Source of the DNA: Mycobacterium sp. SMC-8
GTDB taxonomy: Bacteria; Actinomycetota; Actinomycetes; Mycobacteriales; Mycobacteriaceae
Reading direction: 5' to 3'
Assembly (NCBI RefSeq): GCF_025263565.1
Contig: NZ_CP079865.1
Coordinates: 248,001-312,000, forward strand
DNA length: 64,000 nucleotides
Part shown: positions 12,516 through 22,646 of the stretch, piece after piece
Position numbering within the stretch: position 1 is the first letter of the stretch
Layout: every line of letters starts with the position of its first letter
Position numbers and translations under genes: made by a program
Notes under the pieces: generated by a model
What the model saw: the letters and a program-made list of their open reading frames with translations, nothing else
Told to the model about the DNA's origin: nothing
Databases searched by the model: none

Positions 12516-13724
12516 CTAGAGCGGGTCGCGGCCGGCCGGACACGACATGCAGCGCGGCCCGCCACGGCCGGTGCCGAGCTCCGAGGCCGCGATCGGCAGC
12601 ACTTCGATGCCCGCATCCATAAGGCGCGCATTGGTTTCGGTGTTGCGCTCGTAGGCCACCACCACACCCGGCGCCAGTGCCAACGTGTTGTTGCCGTCGT
12701 CCCATTGCTCACGCTCGGCGGTGACGGGGTCCAGCCCGGTGTCGATCACCCGCAGCTTGCCGATCCCCATCGCGTGGGCCGCCGCGTCGACGAACGGTGC
12801 GGCACGGTCGATCTTCACCCCGCTGGACTCGCGCCGGATGGTGAACGCCGTCAACGAATCCTGGATGTTCGGGTACATCACCACGGCATCGGTGTCGACC
12901 ATCGTGCACACCGTGTCCAGGTGCATCTGCGCGCGTTCCTGGGCGATGGGCACCGCCAGCACGGTGTGCGCGAGGTCGTCGTCGAACAGGCTGCGCGCCA
13001 ACGCCTCCGCGCCCGCCGGCGTCGTCCGCTCCCCCACTCCAACGGCCACCACACCGGGCGCCAGCAGCAGCACGTCGCCTCCCTCGATCGGCGCCGACCG
13101 TGACTCATACGCCCGCCGCACCCCGAGGAATCGGGGGTGGTGGGCGTAGATCAGATCGGTCAGGGAGGTCTCGCGCGCCCTGGCGTGCATCGACAGCGAT
13201 GTGATCGCCACCCGCGGGCCGATCCAGAACGACGAGTCGCGGGTGAACAGCAGATTCGGCAGCGGGTCGATGACGAAGTCCCCGCCGTGGTGCATGCGCC
13301 GCACCAGAGACAGCTCGTGCTCCCCGAACGGCAGTTCGTCGAACGTCATCCCGGCCATCAGCACCCGGGCCAGCGCGGCGGGCTCCAGGGTGCGCAGGTA
13401 CGCCGAGAGTTCCTGGGCCAGCGGCACTCCGAGGCGGCGCGCATCGACCGCGGCGGAGATGCCGTGCATCCGGGCCGCGCCGCTCTTGGCCAGCGCCTCG
13501 GTCAGCAGGTCACCGAGCAGCAGCACCTCCACGCCGCGCGAGCGCAGCAGCTCGGCGAACGCGTCGTGCTCTTGCTGGGCCCTGGCCACCCACGGCAGCC
13601 CGTCGAAGAGCAGCGTGTCGTTGTTGCGGGGCGTCAGCCGCTGCAGTTCGGGCCCTGGCCGGTGCAGGATCACAACCCGCAGCGTGCCGACTTCCGAGTT
13701 GCACCCGAGCGCGGCTTCAGTCAC
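12516..13724 (-). CDS. arcA: arginine deiminase
   Basis: ArcA hydrolyses arginine to citrulline and ammonia in the cytosol. The GTG start at 13724 gives 402 residues, the same length I recall for M. tuberculosis ArcA (Rv1001), with family motifs [16 protein letters not shown] at the start, [20 protein letters not shown] and the C-terminal catalytic-cysteine segment [11 protein letters not shown]. No arcB or arcC lies nearby, so it is not part of a full arginine-fermentation operon; citrulline or ammonia formation, perhaps for acid or redox stress, is a possible role. It is divergent from soxR, with a SoxR-type dyad 27 bases upstream of its start. Confidence 0.94.
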   Translation of the reverse strand: MTEAALGCNSEVGTLRVVILHRPGPELQRLTPRNNDTLLFDGLPWVARAQQEHDAFAELLRSRGVEVLLLGDLLTEALAKSGAARMHGISAAVDARRLGVPLAQELSAYLRTLEPAALARVLMAGMTFDELPFGEHELSLVRRMHHGGDFVIDPLPNLLFTRDSSFWIGPRVAITSLSMHARARETSLTDLIYAHHPRFLGVRRAYESRSAPIEGGDVLLLAPGVVAVGVGERTTPAGAEALARSLFDDDLAHTVLAVPIAQERAQMHLDTVCTMVDTDAVVMYPNIQDSLTAFTIRRESSGVKIDRAAPFVDAAAHAMGIGKLRVIDTGLDPVTAEREQWDDGNNTLALAPGVVVAYERNTETNARLMDAGIEVLPIAASELGTGRGGPRCMSCPAGRDPL

Positions 13725-13750
13725 GTCTAGCACCGTAACCCGGATCGCCA

Positions 13751-13768
13751 CCTCAACTAGGGTTGAGG
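13751..13768. promoter_or_regulatory. SoxR box between arcA and soxR
   Basis: CCTCAAC-TAGG-GTTGAGG is a perfect 18-bp dyad that matches the known SoxR operator half-site CCTCAA. It ends 2 bases before the soxR ATG. Its centre contains TAGGGT (13758-13763), a -10-like hexamer 7 bases before the ATG, so soxR is probably leaderless and self-repressed. Confidence 0.8.
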
Positions 13769-13770
13769 TC

Positions 13771-14205
13771 ATGGAGCGGCCCCACGAACTCACGCCGGGC
13801 GAGATGTCGGTGCGCAGCGGGGTGTCGGTGTCGGCGTTGCATTTCTACGAACGCGCTGGGCTCATCACCAGCCGTCGCACCGGCGGGAACCAGCGCCGCT
13901 ACTCGCGCGACACACTGCGCCGGGTCGCGTTCATCCGGATGTCGCAGCGACTCGGCATCCCGCTGGCCCGGATCCGGGAAGCGCTGGCCACCCTGCCGTC
14001 GGACCGGGTGCCCACCAGCAAGGACTGGGCCAGGCTCTCGGCGGGGTGGCGGCAGGATCTCGATCAGCGCATCCTGCATCTGCAACGGCTGCGCGACAAT
14101 CTCGCGGGCTGCATCGGCTGCGGGTGCTTGAGCCTCAAGGTGTGCGCGCTGGCCAATCCCGGCGACATGCTCGCCGAGGAGGGCCCGGGCGCAGCCCGGC
14201 TCTGA
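13771..14205 (+). CDS. soxR: redox-sensitive transcriptional activator SoxR
   Basis: SoxR is a MerR-family dimer that senses redox-cycling compounds through a [2Fe-2S] cluster. The 144-residue protein has the MerR winged helix-turn-helix (about 8-75, with [12 protein letters not shown]), a dimerisation helix, and the cluster motif [12 protein letters not shown] (C-x2-C-x-C-x5-C) near residue 112-123. Length fits the family. ATG at 13771 follows the operator directly with no room for a ribosome binding site, indicating leaderless translation. In actinomycetes SoxR usually answers to redox-active small molecules; possible targets here are soxR itself and the divergent arcA. Confidence 0.95.
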   Translation: MERPHELTPGEMSVRSGVSVSALHFYERAGLITSRRTGGNQRRYSRDTLRRVAFIRMSQRLGIPLARIREALATLPSDRVPTSKDWARLSAGWRQDLDQRILHLQRLRDNLAGCIGCGCLSLKVCALANPGDMLAEEGPGAARL

Positions 14206-14235
14206 GGGTTCCGGTTCCCGATGTTCACACCGTCT

Positions 14236-14257
14236 TCGAACGGGTGTGCGATAGAGT
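14236..14257 (+). promoter_or_regulatory. LexA (SOS) box and -10 element for the AlkB-like gene
   Basis: TCGAAC-N4-GTGCGA (14236-14251) differs by one base from the mycobacterial LexA consensus TCGAAC-N4-GTTCGA. The -10 hexamer TAGAGT (14252-14257) abuts it and lies 7 bases before the ATG at 14265, so the transcript is probably leaderless and LexA would block RNA polymerase directly. Confidence 0.65.
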
Positions 14258-14264
14258 GCAGGGT

Positions 14265-14873
14265 ATGGAGCCGGCTGTGCAAAGCTCTCTGTTCGACCCC
14301 TCCGACCGCCGCGACCTCGGCGGCGGCGCGTGGCTGGAGGTGCGGTCCGGGTGGCTGTTCCAGGATGGTTCAGCCGACGACACGCTGTTCAGGGAGCTGC
14401 GTGATCAGATCCCGTGGCGTGCCGAGCGGCGCCAGATGTACGACCGGGTGCTCGACGTGCCGCGCCTGGTGAGCTCCCATAACCTGCTCGACGACCCCGT
14501 ACCGCATCCGCGCCTGAAGCAGCTGCGCCGCCGCCTCAACGACGCGTACGCCGGGGAGCTCGGCGAGCCGTTCGTCACCGCCGGCCTCTGCCTTTACCGC
14601 GACGGCAACGACAGCGTCGCCTGGCATGGCGACAACATCGGCCGCAGCAGTACCGACGACACCATGGTCGCCATCGTAGGTCTGGGCGCGACAAGGGTTT
14701 TCGCGTTGCGCCCGCGCGGCGGCGGACCGTCGCTGCGGCTCCGTCACTGCCACGGCGACCTGTTGGTGATGGGCGGCTCGTGCCAGCGCACCTGGGAACA
14801 CGCCGTGCCGAAGACCGCGCGGCCCACCGGTCCGCGCATCAGCATCCAGTTCCGCCCCCACGACGTCCGGTGA
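14265..14873 (+). CDS. AlkB-like 2-oxoglutarate/Fe(II) dioxygenase
   Basis: AlkB-family enzymes remove alkyl groups from damaged bases by oxidation. The 202-residue protein carries the iron ligands as WHGDN (H and D, about residues 125-127) and the later histidine in TWEHAVPK, followed by RISIQFR whose arginines bind 2-oxoglutarate and substrate. Upstream lies an SOS-like box, which supports a role in DNA damage response; I recall the M. tuberculosis homologue Rv1000c being damage-inducible. It ends 7 bases from a convergent lipoprotein gene. Whether it acts on DNA, RNA or a small molecule cannot be told from sequence. Confidence 0.88.
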   Translation: MEPAVQSSLFDPSDRRDLGGGAWLEVRSGWLFQDGSADDTLFRELRDQIPWRAERRQMYDRVLDVPRLVSSHNLLDDPVPHPRLKQLRRRLNDAYAGELGEPFVTAGLCLYRDGNDSVAWHGDNIGRSSTDDTMVAIVGLGATRVFALRPRGGGPSLRLRHCHGDLLVMGGSCQRTWEHAVPKTARPTGPRISIQFRPHDVR

Positions 14874-14880
14874 CGACGGC

Positions 14881-15552
14881 TCAGCCCCTGACCAGCCCGA
14901 CCGTCTGCGCGACGAGGTCGCGGGCGCGCTGGGTGTCCACCCGGGCCACCGGCTTGTCGGCGACCACCAGCGGGTTGGCGGTCACGATCACGATGAACGT
15001 CCCGAAATGGGCGACGTAGTTGTACAGCTCGCCGGTGCGCGGCCCCTGCGCCGTCGTCGTCTGCAGCACCCGGTGGGTGCCGACGGTGTGCACACCGTCG
15101 ATCTGCGGGGCCTCCACGACCTCGACGAGGCCGCGCATCCCCGGCCCGTTGAAGCTCACCTTGCGGCACTGGTCGGCGGGGGTGTTGGCGGAAACGGGCT
15201 CGGAGGTCTCGACGGCGATCACGATGTAGCGCACACCGTCACCCTCGGCGGTGGTGGCCGCCATGTTGCCTTTGACGCCGTCAGGGATGGCCTGCTCGTC
15301 GGCGGCCTGCCCGCAGTCGGCCGGATCGAAGGTCAGCCCGGGCGGCAGCTTCTGCGCGGTCAGGTACTGCGGGTCGATGGCCGCCGGACCCACCGAGTGG
15401 ACCGTGAACGACGCCGGGAAGTCGGCTTTCAGGTCCGAGACCCGGGCGATGTCGGCGTTGGAGTGATCCTCGGACTGCGCGGCCCCGCACGCGGTTGCCA
15501 GCGCCGCGCACATCACCGCGGCGGCCGCCCGGAGGCTCGGAGGGTTTGACAT
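14881..15552 (-). CDS. DUF5642-type lipoprotein
   Basis: A 223-residue exported protein of unknown function. ATG at 15552 starts a signal peptide with a lipobox-like LATAC, so the mature chain is probably lipid-anchored at the outer face of the membrane. The body, about 30-223, matches the mycobacterial DUF5642 pattern (RVSDLKADFPASFTV, LTFDPADCGQAA, EALP-like C-terminal helix). The next gene upstream on the same strand encodes another protein of the same kind; the two are likely old tandem duplicates in one transcript. Confidence 0.78.
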   Translation of the reverse strand: MSNPPSLRAAAAVMCAALATACGAAQSEDHSNADIARVSDLKADFPASFTVHSVGPAAIDPQYLTAQKLPPGLTFDPADCGQAADEQAIPDGVKGNMAATTAEGDGVRYIVIAVETSEPVSANTPADQCRKVSFNGPGMRGLVEVVEAPQIDGVHTVGTHRVLQTTTAQGPRTGELYNYVAHFGTFIVIVTANPLVVADKPVARVDTQRARDLVAQTVGLVRG

Positions 15553-15580
15553 CGCCGCCAATGTACCCGGGCAGCCCGGC

Positions 15581-16237
15581 TCAACCGCGCAGCGCCGACA
15601 CCGTTTCGGCGAGCAGTCCGGATGCGAAATCACGACTGAGCACGGGGTGCGGCGACCCGGGGTCTGTGAGCACCGCGACGAAACAGATGTGGTCACCCAG
15701 GTAGGCGACGAAGGTCTCGGCATGCGTGCGGGTCTCGGTGCCGCCCTCGACGACGGTGGTGGCGGCACTGCTCATCCCGACGGTCCTGGCGGCGGGGATG
15801 TCCGGACCCGGCACGCCGGTCACCACACCCGTCGTGTGCCCCGACGCCACCGTCCACTGCGAGCAGCCCTCGTCGGGCGGCGCAGCAGGCGCCGCGTCGG
15901 CGGTGCCGGCGACCAGCGCGTAGACGATCCCGCCAGGGCCGGAGGCCGACCATCCCCGCGCGGTGACCGGATCGACCGCAGGCGCACCCAGCACCGCGCA
16001 GTGTCCGGGATCGACGGTGGGTGTGTCGCGCAGGCCCCACACGGCGAACGGCGACGGCGGCCCGGTGTAGGCGGTCACCTCGTAGTCCTCGGGCAGGCGG
16101 TCGCGGGCGCGGTCGATGCGCGCCGGGTTGACTGTGTGATCGACCGCCGGCGACGGGGCGGGCGCCGGTACCGGTTCCGGCGGCGCCGCGCAGGCGGCAC
16201 CGGCCAGCGCCAGCGCGAAGAGGGCGAACAGCCTCAC
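15581..16237 (-). CDS. DUF5642-like lipoprotein
   Basis: A 218-residue exported protein. A short signal peptide ends in the lipobox LAGAAC (C16), followed by a proline/alanine-rich linker and a body with DRLPEDYEVTAYTGP, GHCAVLGAPAVDP and a closing LAETVSALRG helix that mirror the downstream neighbour. GTG at 16237 is the start. It is 28 bases upstream of that neighbour. The function is unknown; the pair may be surface-exposed. Confidence 0.75.
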   Translation of the reverse strand: MRLFALFALALAGAACAAPPEPVPAPAPSPAVDHTVNPARIDRARDRLPEDYEVTAYTGPPSPFAVWGLRDTPTVDPGHCAVLGAPAVDPVTARGWSASGPGGIVYALVAGTADAAPAAPPDEGCSQWTVASGHTTGVVTGVPGPDIPAARTVGMSSAATTVVEGGTETRTHAETFVAYLGDHICFVAVLTDPGSPHPVLSRDFASGLLAETVSALRG

Positions 16238-16282
16238 GGGCTGTTGATACCACGCCGGACCGGGCGGGCACGGGTGCGACGC

Positions 16283-16374
16283 TCAGGCCGCGTCGGCGGT
16301 GTCCCGGTCCGACGGCACATCGGAGGTGTCCCGGTCCGACGGTACGTCTGAGGTGTCCTCGCGCTCGGCGGGTG
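16283..16374 (-). other. extra acidic C-terminal coding extension of the PE-PPE protein in the -1 frame
   Basis: The -1 frame entered at 16576 continues past the literal stop at 16375 to a TGA at 16283-16285. It encodes an Asp/Glu-rich, high-GC3 segment with two DTSDVPSDR units. Without this reading the 206 bases between 16237 and the hydrolase would be unexplained, which supports it being coding. Confidence 0.6.
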
Positions 16375-17805
16375 TCACCGGATGCCGCTCTTCGGCTTCT
16401 GGCGACGTCGGGTCGACGTGCTGCGCCGATTCTTCGTCGGGTTCCGCGAGTTCGACCTCTTCGTCGGGTTCAGCGAGCTCGGCCTCTTCGTCGGGTTCTG
16501 CGAGCTCGATCTCGGTTCGGGCCGGGGGCTCCGTGCCGCCGCCTGCGGGTTCCTCGTCCCCGCCGCCATGTTCGCTTTTCCCGACGCAAGACCGGACTCC
16601 CGTTGCGCCGCATCGTTTCTGATTTCCGGCGAGGCGCCGGCCGGTAGGTCCGGACCGCCGACACCGAAGGTGCCCGGTTCGGTGGTGCGCAGCACGCGCC
16701 CGAGTCCCAGTCCTTGGGTGAAGTTGTCGACGGCCACCGGGATCGACGCGACGAGCCTGCCCGCCAACCCGATCACGCTCGTGACCGGCCGCCAGCTCAT
16801 GAGTCTCGGCACGCCCGGGCCGATGTGACGGTCGTAGGCATCCTCGATGAGCACGCGCAGCGGCGCGTCGATCGCCTTGAGGATCGGCCGGGGCACGAAC
16901 GGCGCGAACGGCTGGAGCAACGGCACGAGGTCGGTCTCGACGAGGTAATAGTCGGTGTCGCCCTCATGACCTTGGAACCGGGCCTGCCTGAGCGGCACGT
17001 CCACGGTCTCGCCGTGCAGCAGGCCGTATCCGAGCAACGCGTTCACCGTGGCGAGCAGGTTGAGCGGACGCACCGGGAAGTCCCCACCGAGCCCGTCGTA
17101 CTGGCGCACCAGGTCGACGGTCGGGAACACCGGGCCGCCGCCGGCCAGCCTGGGCCCGTCGGTCGGTGACGCGCCGGGGAACGGGATCCGCAGGACAGGG
17201 ATGGTCGGCCAGCGATGCAGTCGCATCAGCACGCCGCCGTTGGGCCGCATCGGATTCGCCACCAACATGAACGACATACCGGGATCGCCCGGTTCGTAGT
17301 CCCGGATGAGGTCGCGTTTGGCCAGCGAGGCGATCACGGCGCTCTGCGAGTAGCCGAACACACTCAGCGTGTCGCCGGCCTGCGGCGCACCGGTACCGAC
17401 TCCGGGCGTCACCGCCGGGTCGGCGTTGAACACGCACTCCGCACCCGCCCGTACGCAGCGGTGCAGGTTCGCCAGGCCCTCGGCGACCGACGTCTCGAAC
17501 GTCAACCGCCCAATCGGGAAGAAGTCCTCCGGGGTGACGACGGCCACGGCGTTGGTCACCGGGCCCGACGACCCCGCGAACGCCGGATCAAGGTGCCGGG
17601 TCACCGCGTTGTCGAGGTAGTCGGTGACGAACCGCGGGCCGTCCCGGGGTGCGGCCAGCGGATGGAAGGTGCCACCCATGATCAGCGCGGTGGTGTTCGC
17701 GGTCAGGGTCAGCGCGACCCCGGGCAACGCCCACGACACCGGCAGCGCCGCCACGCTAGCGAGCACTAAAAAGAGCGCCGCAATCGGGCGAATGACAAGC
17801 CCCAT
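16375..17805 (-). CDS. secreted PE-PPE-domain alpha/beta hydrolase with probable C-terminal frameshift
   Basis: A 476-residue protein: signal peptide (1-27), then a PE-PPE domain, a cutinase-like serine hydrolase fold, with the nucleophile motif GYSQS near residue 155. In the literal frame the last 66 residues form a strongly basic tail with three NPTK units. Shifting one base back at the heptamer GGGAAAA (16576-16582) gives instead a 97-residue acidic tail with three AEPDEE units ending at 16283, total 507 residues. The acidic version has the codon usage expected of a mycobacterial gene. The gene may thus be frameshifted, mis-sequenced in the A-run, or recoded. ATG at 17805 precedes the signal peptide; the substrate may be a lipid or ester. 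Confidence 0.82.
   Translation of the reverse strand: MGLVIRPIAALFLVLASVAALPVSWALPGVALTLTANTTALIMGGTFHPLAAPRDGPRFVTDYLDNAVTRHLDPAFAGSSGPVTNAVAVVTPEDFFPIGRLTFETSVAEGLANLHRCVRAGAECVFNADPAVTPGVGTGAPQAGDTLSVFGYSQSAVIASLAKRDLIRDYEPGDPGMSFMLVANPMRPNGGVLMRLHRWPTIPVLRIPFPGASPTDGPRLAGGGPVFPTVDLVRQYDGLGGDFPVRPLNLLATVNALLGYGLLHGETVDVPLRQARFQGHEGDTDYYLVETDLVPLLQPFAPFVPRPILKAIDAPLRVLIEDAYDRHIGPGVPRLMSWRPVTSVIGLAGRLVASIPVAVDNFTQGLGLGRVLRTTEPGTFGVGGPDLPAGASPEIRNDAAQRESGLASGKANMAAGTRNPQAAARSPRPEPRSSSQNPTKRPSSLNPTKRSNSRNPTKNRRSTSTRRRQKPKSGIR
16431..16511 (-). repeat. three tandem 27-bp units in the hydrolase tail
   Basis: Units 16431-16457, 16458-16484 and 16485-16511 differ by a few bases only. Read on the minus strand in the acidic frame they give a nine-residue repeat AELAEPDEE-like; in the literal frame a basic NPTK repeat. 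Confidence 0.85.
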
Positions 17806-18020
17806 GTCCCGACCCCTCAACCATCGCGCCGATACAGGCAACATGTACCACCACCCGAACGGCCGCGGACGATTTCGGCAAACACCGTCGGGGAGCTGCC
17901 AGCAAATTCATCAGGCTTGACCTCGAAATCCATCTCTCCAGCTCGATATGCTGCGCTGCGATCCGGCCTTCGTCGCGCACCGACCGTGTCGACCCACGGG
18001 GCCGGCGAACAGGAGACGAC

Positions 18021-18719
18021 ATGACCAACGCAATGCGGGCCGGCGTCACCGCGATCGCGGCCGTCGCACTCGGGATCGGGCTGGCCGCCTGCAGCTCGGA
18101 CAACTCCGGCGAGGAGTCCGGCACCGAAGCGTCCGCGACGACGTCCGAGAGCGCCGCTCCCGACCAGGCGTCTCCATCGCCGACGCCGGCCGCGGGCCCG
18201 GGCAAGACACTGGCGCAGTACATCGAGGAGAGCGGCCTGACTGAAACGCCGGTGCTGCGCGGCGATCCGGGCGCACCGACGATCACCCTCCCGCTGCCCG
18301 CCGGCTGGGAGGCGGCAGGACCCCGGGCGCCCCAGGGCGCCTACGACGCGATCATCTACACCGCGGACCCGACGGCGACCACCCCTCCGACGATCGTCGC
18401 GTTCGTCTCCAAGCTCACCGGCGAGGCGGACCCGGCCAAGGTGATCGAGTACGCCCCCAACGAGACCCGCAACCTTCCCGGTTTCCAGGGCGCGGACAAG
18501 GGTGAGCCGAGCAATCTCGGCGGGTTCGACGCCACCCAGATCGGCGGCTTCTACACCAAGGACGGCATCAACCACATGGTGGCGCAGAAGACCGTCGTGA
18601 TTCCCGGCCAGGACGGGCTGTTCGTGCTGAAGCTGACCGCGGACGGCACCGAGGATCTGGCGTATCCGTTGATGGAAGCCACCGCGGCCATCGACGAGCA
18701 GACCACGATCACCCCCTGA
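18021..18719 (+). CDS. LpqN/LpqT-family lipoprotein
   Basis: A 232-residue lipoprotein of the Lpp-LpqN family, which has a PsbP-like fold. The signal peptide ends at the lipobox LAAC (C24), followed by a long Ser/Glu/Thr/Pro linker (25-60) of the kind that is O-mannosylated, and the folded domain to the C-terminus, finishing with IDEQTTITP as LpqT proteins do. ATG at 18021 has AGGAGA 6 bases upstream. Related proteins bind or signal lipids at the cell surface; the ligand is unknown. It converges with the aroE-like gene, only 6 bases apart. Confidence 0.88.
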   Translation: MTNAMRAGVTAIAAVALGIGLAACSSDNSGEESGTEASATTSESAAPDQASPSPTPAAGPGKTLAQYIEESGLTETPVLRGDPGAPTITLPLPAGWEAAGPRAPQGAYDAIIYTADPTATTPPTIVAFVSKLTGEADPAKVIEYAPNETRNLPGFQGADKGEPSNLGGFDATQIGGFYTKDGINHMVAQKTVVIPGQDGLFVLKLTADGTEDLAYPLMEATAAIDEQTTITP

Positions 18720-18725
18720 CCCGGC

Positions 18726-20683
<1,958 letters not shown>

Positions 20684-20706
20684 TCAACGGCAACGAAACG
20701 GTGTTG

Positions 20707-21792
20707 ATGCAAAGGGATCAGCGGCGCGCTGGTCACTACGAGTGGTTCAGTGGCTACCTCGAGGCGCGCGGGGGGGCGCGCACGGTGCGCTTGTTGGTGG
20801 CCGGCACCGCACTGTCGATGTCGGGAGCGTTGCTCGTTCTGCTGCGCGGCGCGGGCGGACCGGACGGAACGGTCGAACGCGCGATGATGCTGCTCGCCGT
20901 CGGCGGCGGTGTGGCGGGTACGGCACTGTGGCTGTGGCGCTGGCCGACCCGGCTGCAGTCGGCCGCGTTCGTCGTGGTCACGTCGCTGTCGATCGCGCTG
21001 GCGTGTCTCGCTTATCCGGATCCGCTGGCGGGCCTACTCGGATGCATCGCGTTCAGCACGATCGGCGCGTTCGCCGCGTTCTTCCATTCGACGCGGTTGG
21101 TGCTGGGCATGGTCTTCATCGCCATCGCGGTGGCGTTCAGTCGAGCCGTCGAATTGGCCGAAGGCGGGCGGTTGGCGCTGGCCGCGGTTGATTTCGTCCT
21201 GGTGTTGCAGGCCAACATCACGATGCCCGTGGCCATCCACGCGCTGCTGCGGGCGTTGCGCGGGGACCTGGTCAACGCCGACCTCGACCCACTGACAGGG
21301 CTGTTGAACCGCCGCGCGTTCCACCGGCTCGTCCTCGGCATGTTCGACGGCCGGTCCGCTGACGCATATCTGTTGGTCGCACTGCTCGACCTCGACGACT
21401 TCAAGGGGCTGAACGACGCGCACGGGCATCTCGTCGGAGACCGAGCCCTGGTCGCCGTAGCTGACACGCTGCGGGCGACCGCGACACCGACGGCGGTGAT
21501 CGCACGCAGCGGTGGGGAGGAGTTCCTGATCGCCGACGTGGTGTCATCGGCCGAGGCCGCCCAGCAATGCCAGCGGATCTGTGACGCCATCGCCGGACTG
21601 CACATCCCCGTCACCGTCACCGCCAGCCTCGGCACGGCCGTCGCCGCGCTCGACGGTGTGCGGCCCCGCGACCGCGACGGCGTCGTCGACCATCTCATCG
21701 CCGCCGCGGACATGGCGATGTACCGCGCAAAACGTAACGGCGGCAATCAATGTCATCACCACGGCGTCTGGGTGTCACCGGGTTCGGCCTGA
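20707..21792 (+). CDS. membrane-bound GGDEF diguanylate cyclase
   Basis: A 361-residue protein with about six membrane spans (roughly residues 25-180) and a C-terminal GGDEF domain (about 185-350). The active-site signature reads SGGEEF, a form compatible with cyclase activity; no RxxD inhibitory site is seen just upstream of it. It likely makes cyclic di-GMP at the membrane in response to an unknown cue; mycobacterial homologues have this layout. GTG at 20701, ATG at 20707 and an upstream ATG at 20668 are all possible starts; 20707 fits the conserved HYEWFSGYL N-terminus best. Confidence 0.88.
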   Translation: MQRDQRRAGHYEWFSGYLEARGGARTVRLLVAGTALSMSGALLVLLRGAGGPDGTVERAMMLLAVGGGVAGTALWLWRWPTRLQSAAFVVVTSLSIALACLAYPDPLAGLLGCIAFSTIGAFAAFFHSTRLVLGMVFIAIAVAFSRAVELAEGGRLALAAVDFVLVLQANITMPVAIHALLRALRGDLVNADLDPLTGLLNRRAFHRLVLGMFDGRSADAYLLVALLDLDDFKGLNDAHGHLVGDRALVAVADTLRATATPTAVIARSGGEEFLIADVVSSAEAAQQCQRICDAIAGLHIPVTVTASLGTAVAALDGVRPRDRDGVVDHLIAAADMAMYRAKRNGGNQCHHHGVWVSPGSA

Positions 21793-21815
21793 GCGAACAA
21801 GAAAGTGAGGGAAAT

Positions 21816-22241
21816 GTGCGTACTTTGATCACCGGAGTCGACGCCGAGGGCAGGTCGTGTGTCGTCAGCGACGGCGAGCTGACGCTGGACCGCCTGGCAC
21901 CGGGCTTCGCGATGGGTGTCCCCTACGAGACGACGGCGACTCCACCGCCGGCGCGCCCCGAGGGCACCGCCCCGCTGATCGACCAGGGCATCGCGCCCGG
22001 CCTGATCCGCTGGATGGTCGTGGACCTGGGCCCCGACTCCGAGACGCCGATGCACCACACCGACACGATCGATTTGGAGACGGTGCTCTCCGGCACCGTC
22101 GAGCTGGTGCTCGACGACGGCGCGCACCGGCTTGAACAGGGCGATCTGGTGGTGCTGGCCGGCGTGGACCACGCGTGGCGGGCCGGGCCGCAGGGCTGCC
22201 GGCTCAGCGCGGTACTCATCGGAACCCCGCCGCCCGCCTGA
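21816..22241 (+). CDS. small cupin-domain protein
   Basis: A 141-residue single-domain cupin. The metal-binding first motif appears as MHHTDTIDLETVLSGTVELVLD and the second as GDLVVLAGVDHAW. Its job is not clear; such cupins are common in operons for hydroxy- or keto-acid and aromatic catabolism. GTG at 21816 is chosen over the upstream in-frame ATG because GTGAGGG precedes it at proper spacing and the ATG lies within the GGDEF gene. It heads a three-gene run with the carboxymuconolactone decarboxylase-like and dehydrogenase genes. Confidence 0.78.
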   Translation: MRTLITGVDAEGRSCVVSDGELTLDRLAPGFAMGVPYETTATPPPARPEGTAPLIDQGIAPGLIRWMVVDLGPDSETPMHHTDTIDLETVLSGTVELVLDDGAHRLEQGDLVVLAGVDHAWRAGPQGCRLSAVLIGTPPPA

Positions 22242-22259
22242 CAACCGAACGGAGACGAC

Positions 22260-22640
22260 ATGGACCGGGACACCTACGAGAAGGGCCGGCATATCCGTAC
22301 CGAGGTTCTCGGCGCGGACTACGTGAACCGCGCCGCAGCCAACGCAGACGAGTTCTCGCAGCCGCTGCAGGATCTGGTCACCGAATACTGCTGGGGCGCG
22401 GTGTGGGGGCGTGACGGCTTGGCGCTCAAGACCCGAAGCATGCTCAACCTGGCGATGATCGCGGTGCTCAACCGGCCGCAGGAACTCGCCACCCACATCA
22501 GGGGCGCGCTGAGCAACGGGGTCACCCGCGATGAGATCCGCGAGATCTTCCTGCAGGTCGGTGTGTACGCCGGGATCCCCGCCGCCGTCGACAGCTTCCG
22601 CGTGGCCAAGGCCACGTTCGCCGAACTCGAAGACGAGTAG
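22260..22640 (+). CDS. carboxymuconolactone decarboxylase family protein
   Basis: A 126-residue all-helical protein like gamma-carboxymuconolactone decarboxylase (PcaC), which acts in the protocatechuate branch of the beta-ketoadipate path. The family core is present: WGAVWGRDGLALKTRSMLNL and RGALSNGVTRDEIREIF. It lacks the CxxC of AhpD-type peroxidase relatives. GGAGACGAC precedes the ATG. It lies 18 bases after the cupin gene and 6 bases before the dehydrogenase gene. A precise substrate cannot be given. Confidence 0.85.
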   Translation: MDRDTYEKGRHIRTEVLGADYVNRAAANADEFSQPLQDLVTEYCWGAVWGRDGLALKTRSMLNLAMIAVLNRPQELATHIRGALSNGVTRDEIREIFLQVGVYAGIPAAVDSFRVAKATFAELEDE

Positions 22641-22646
22641 CCGGCC

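Noticed and set aside
16299..16622. Plus-strand Ser-rich frame opposite the hydrolase tail
   Set aside because: It is the mirror of the 27-bp repeats; the minus-strand acidic frame has gene-like codon use and joins a real domain.
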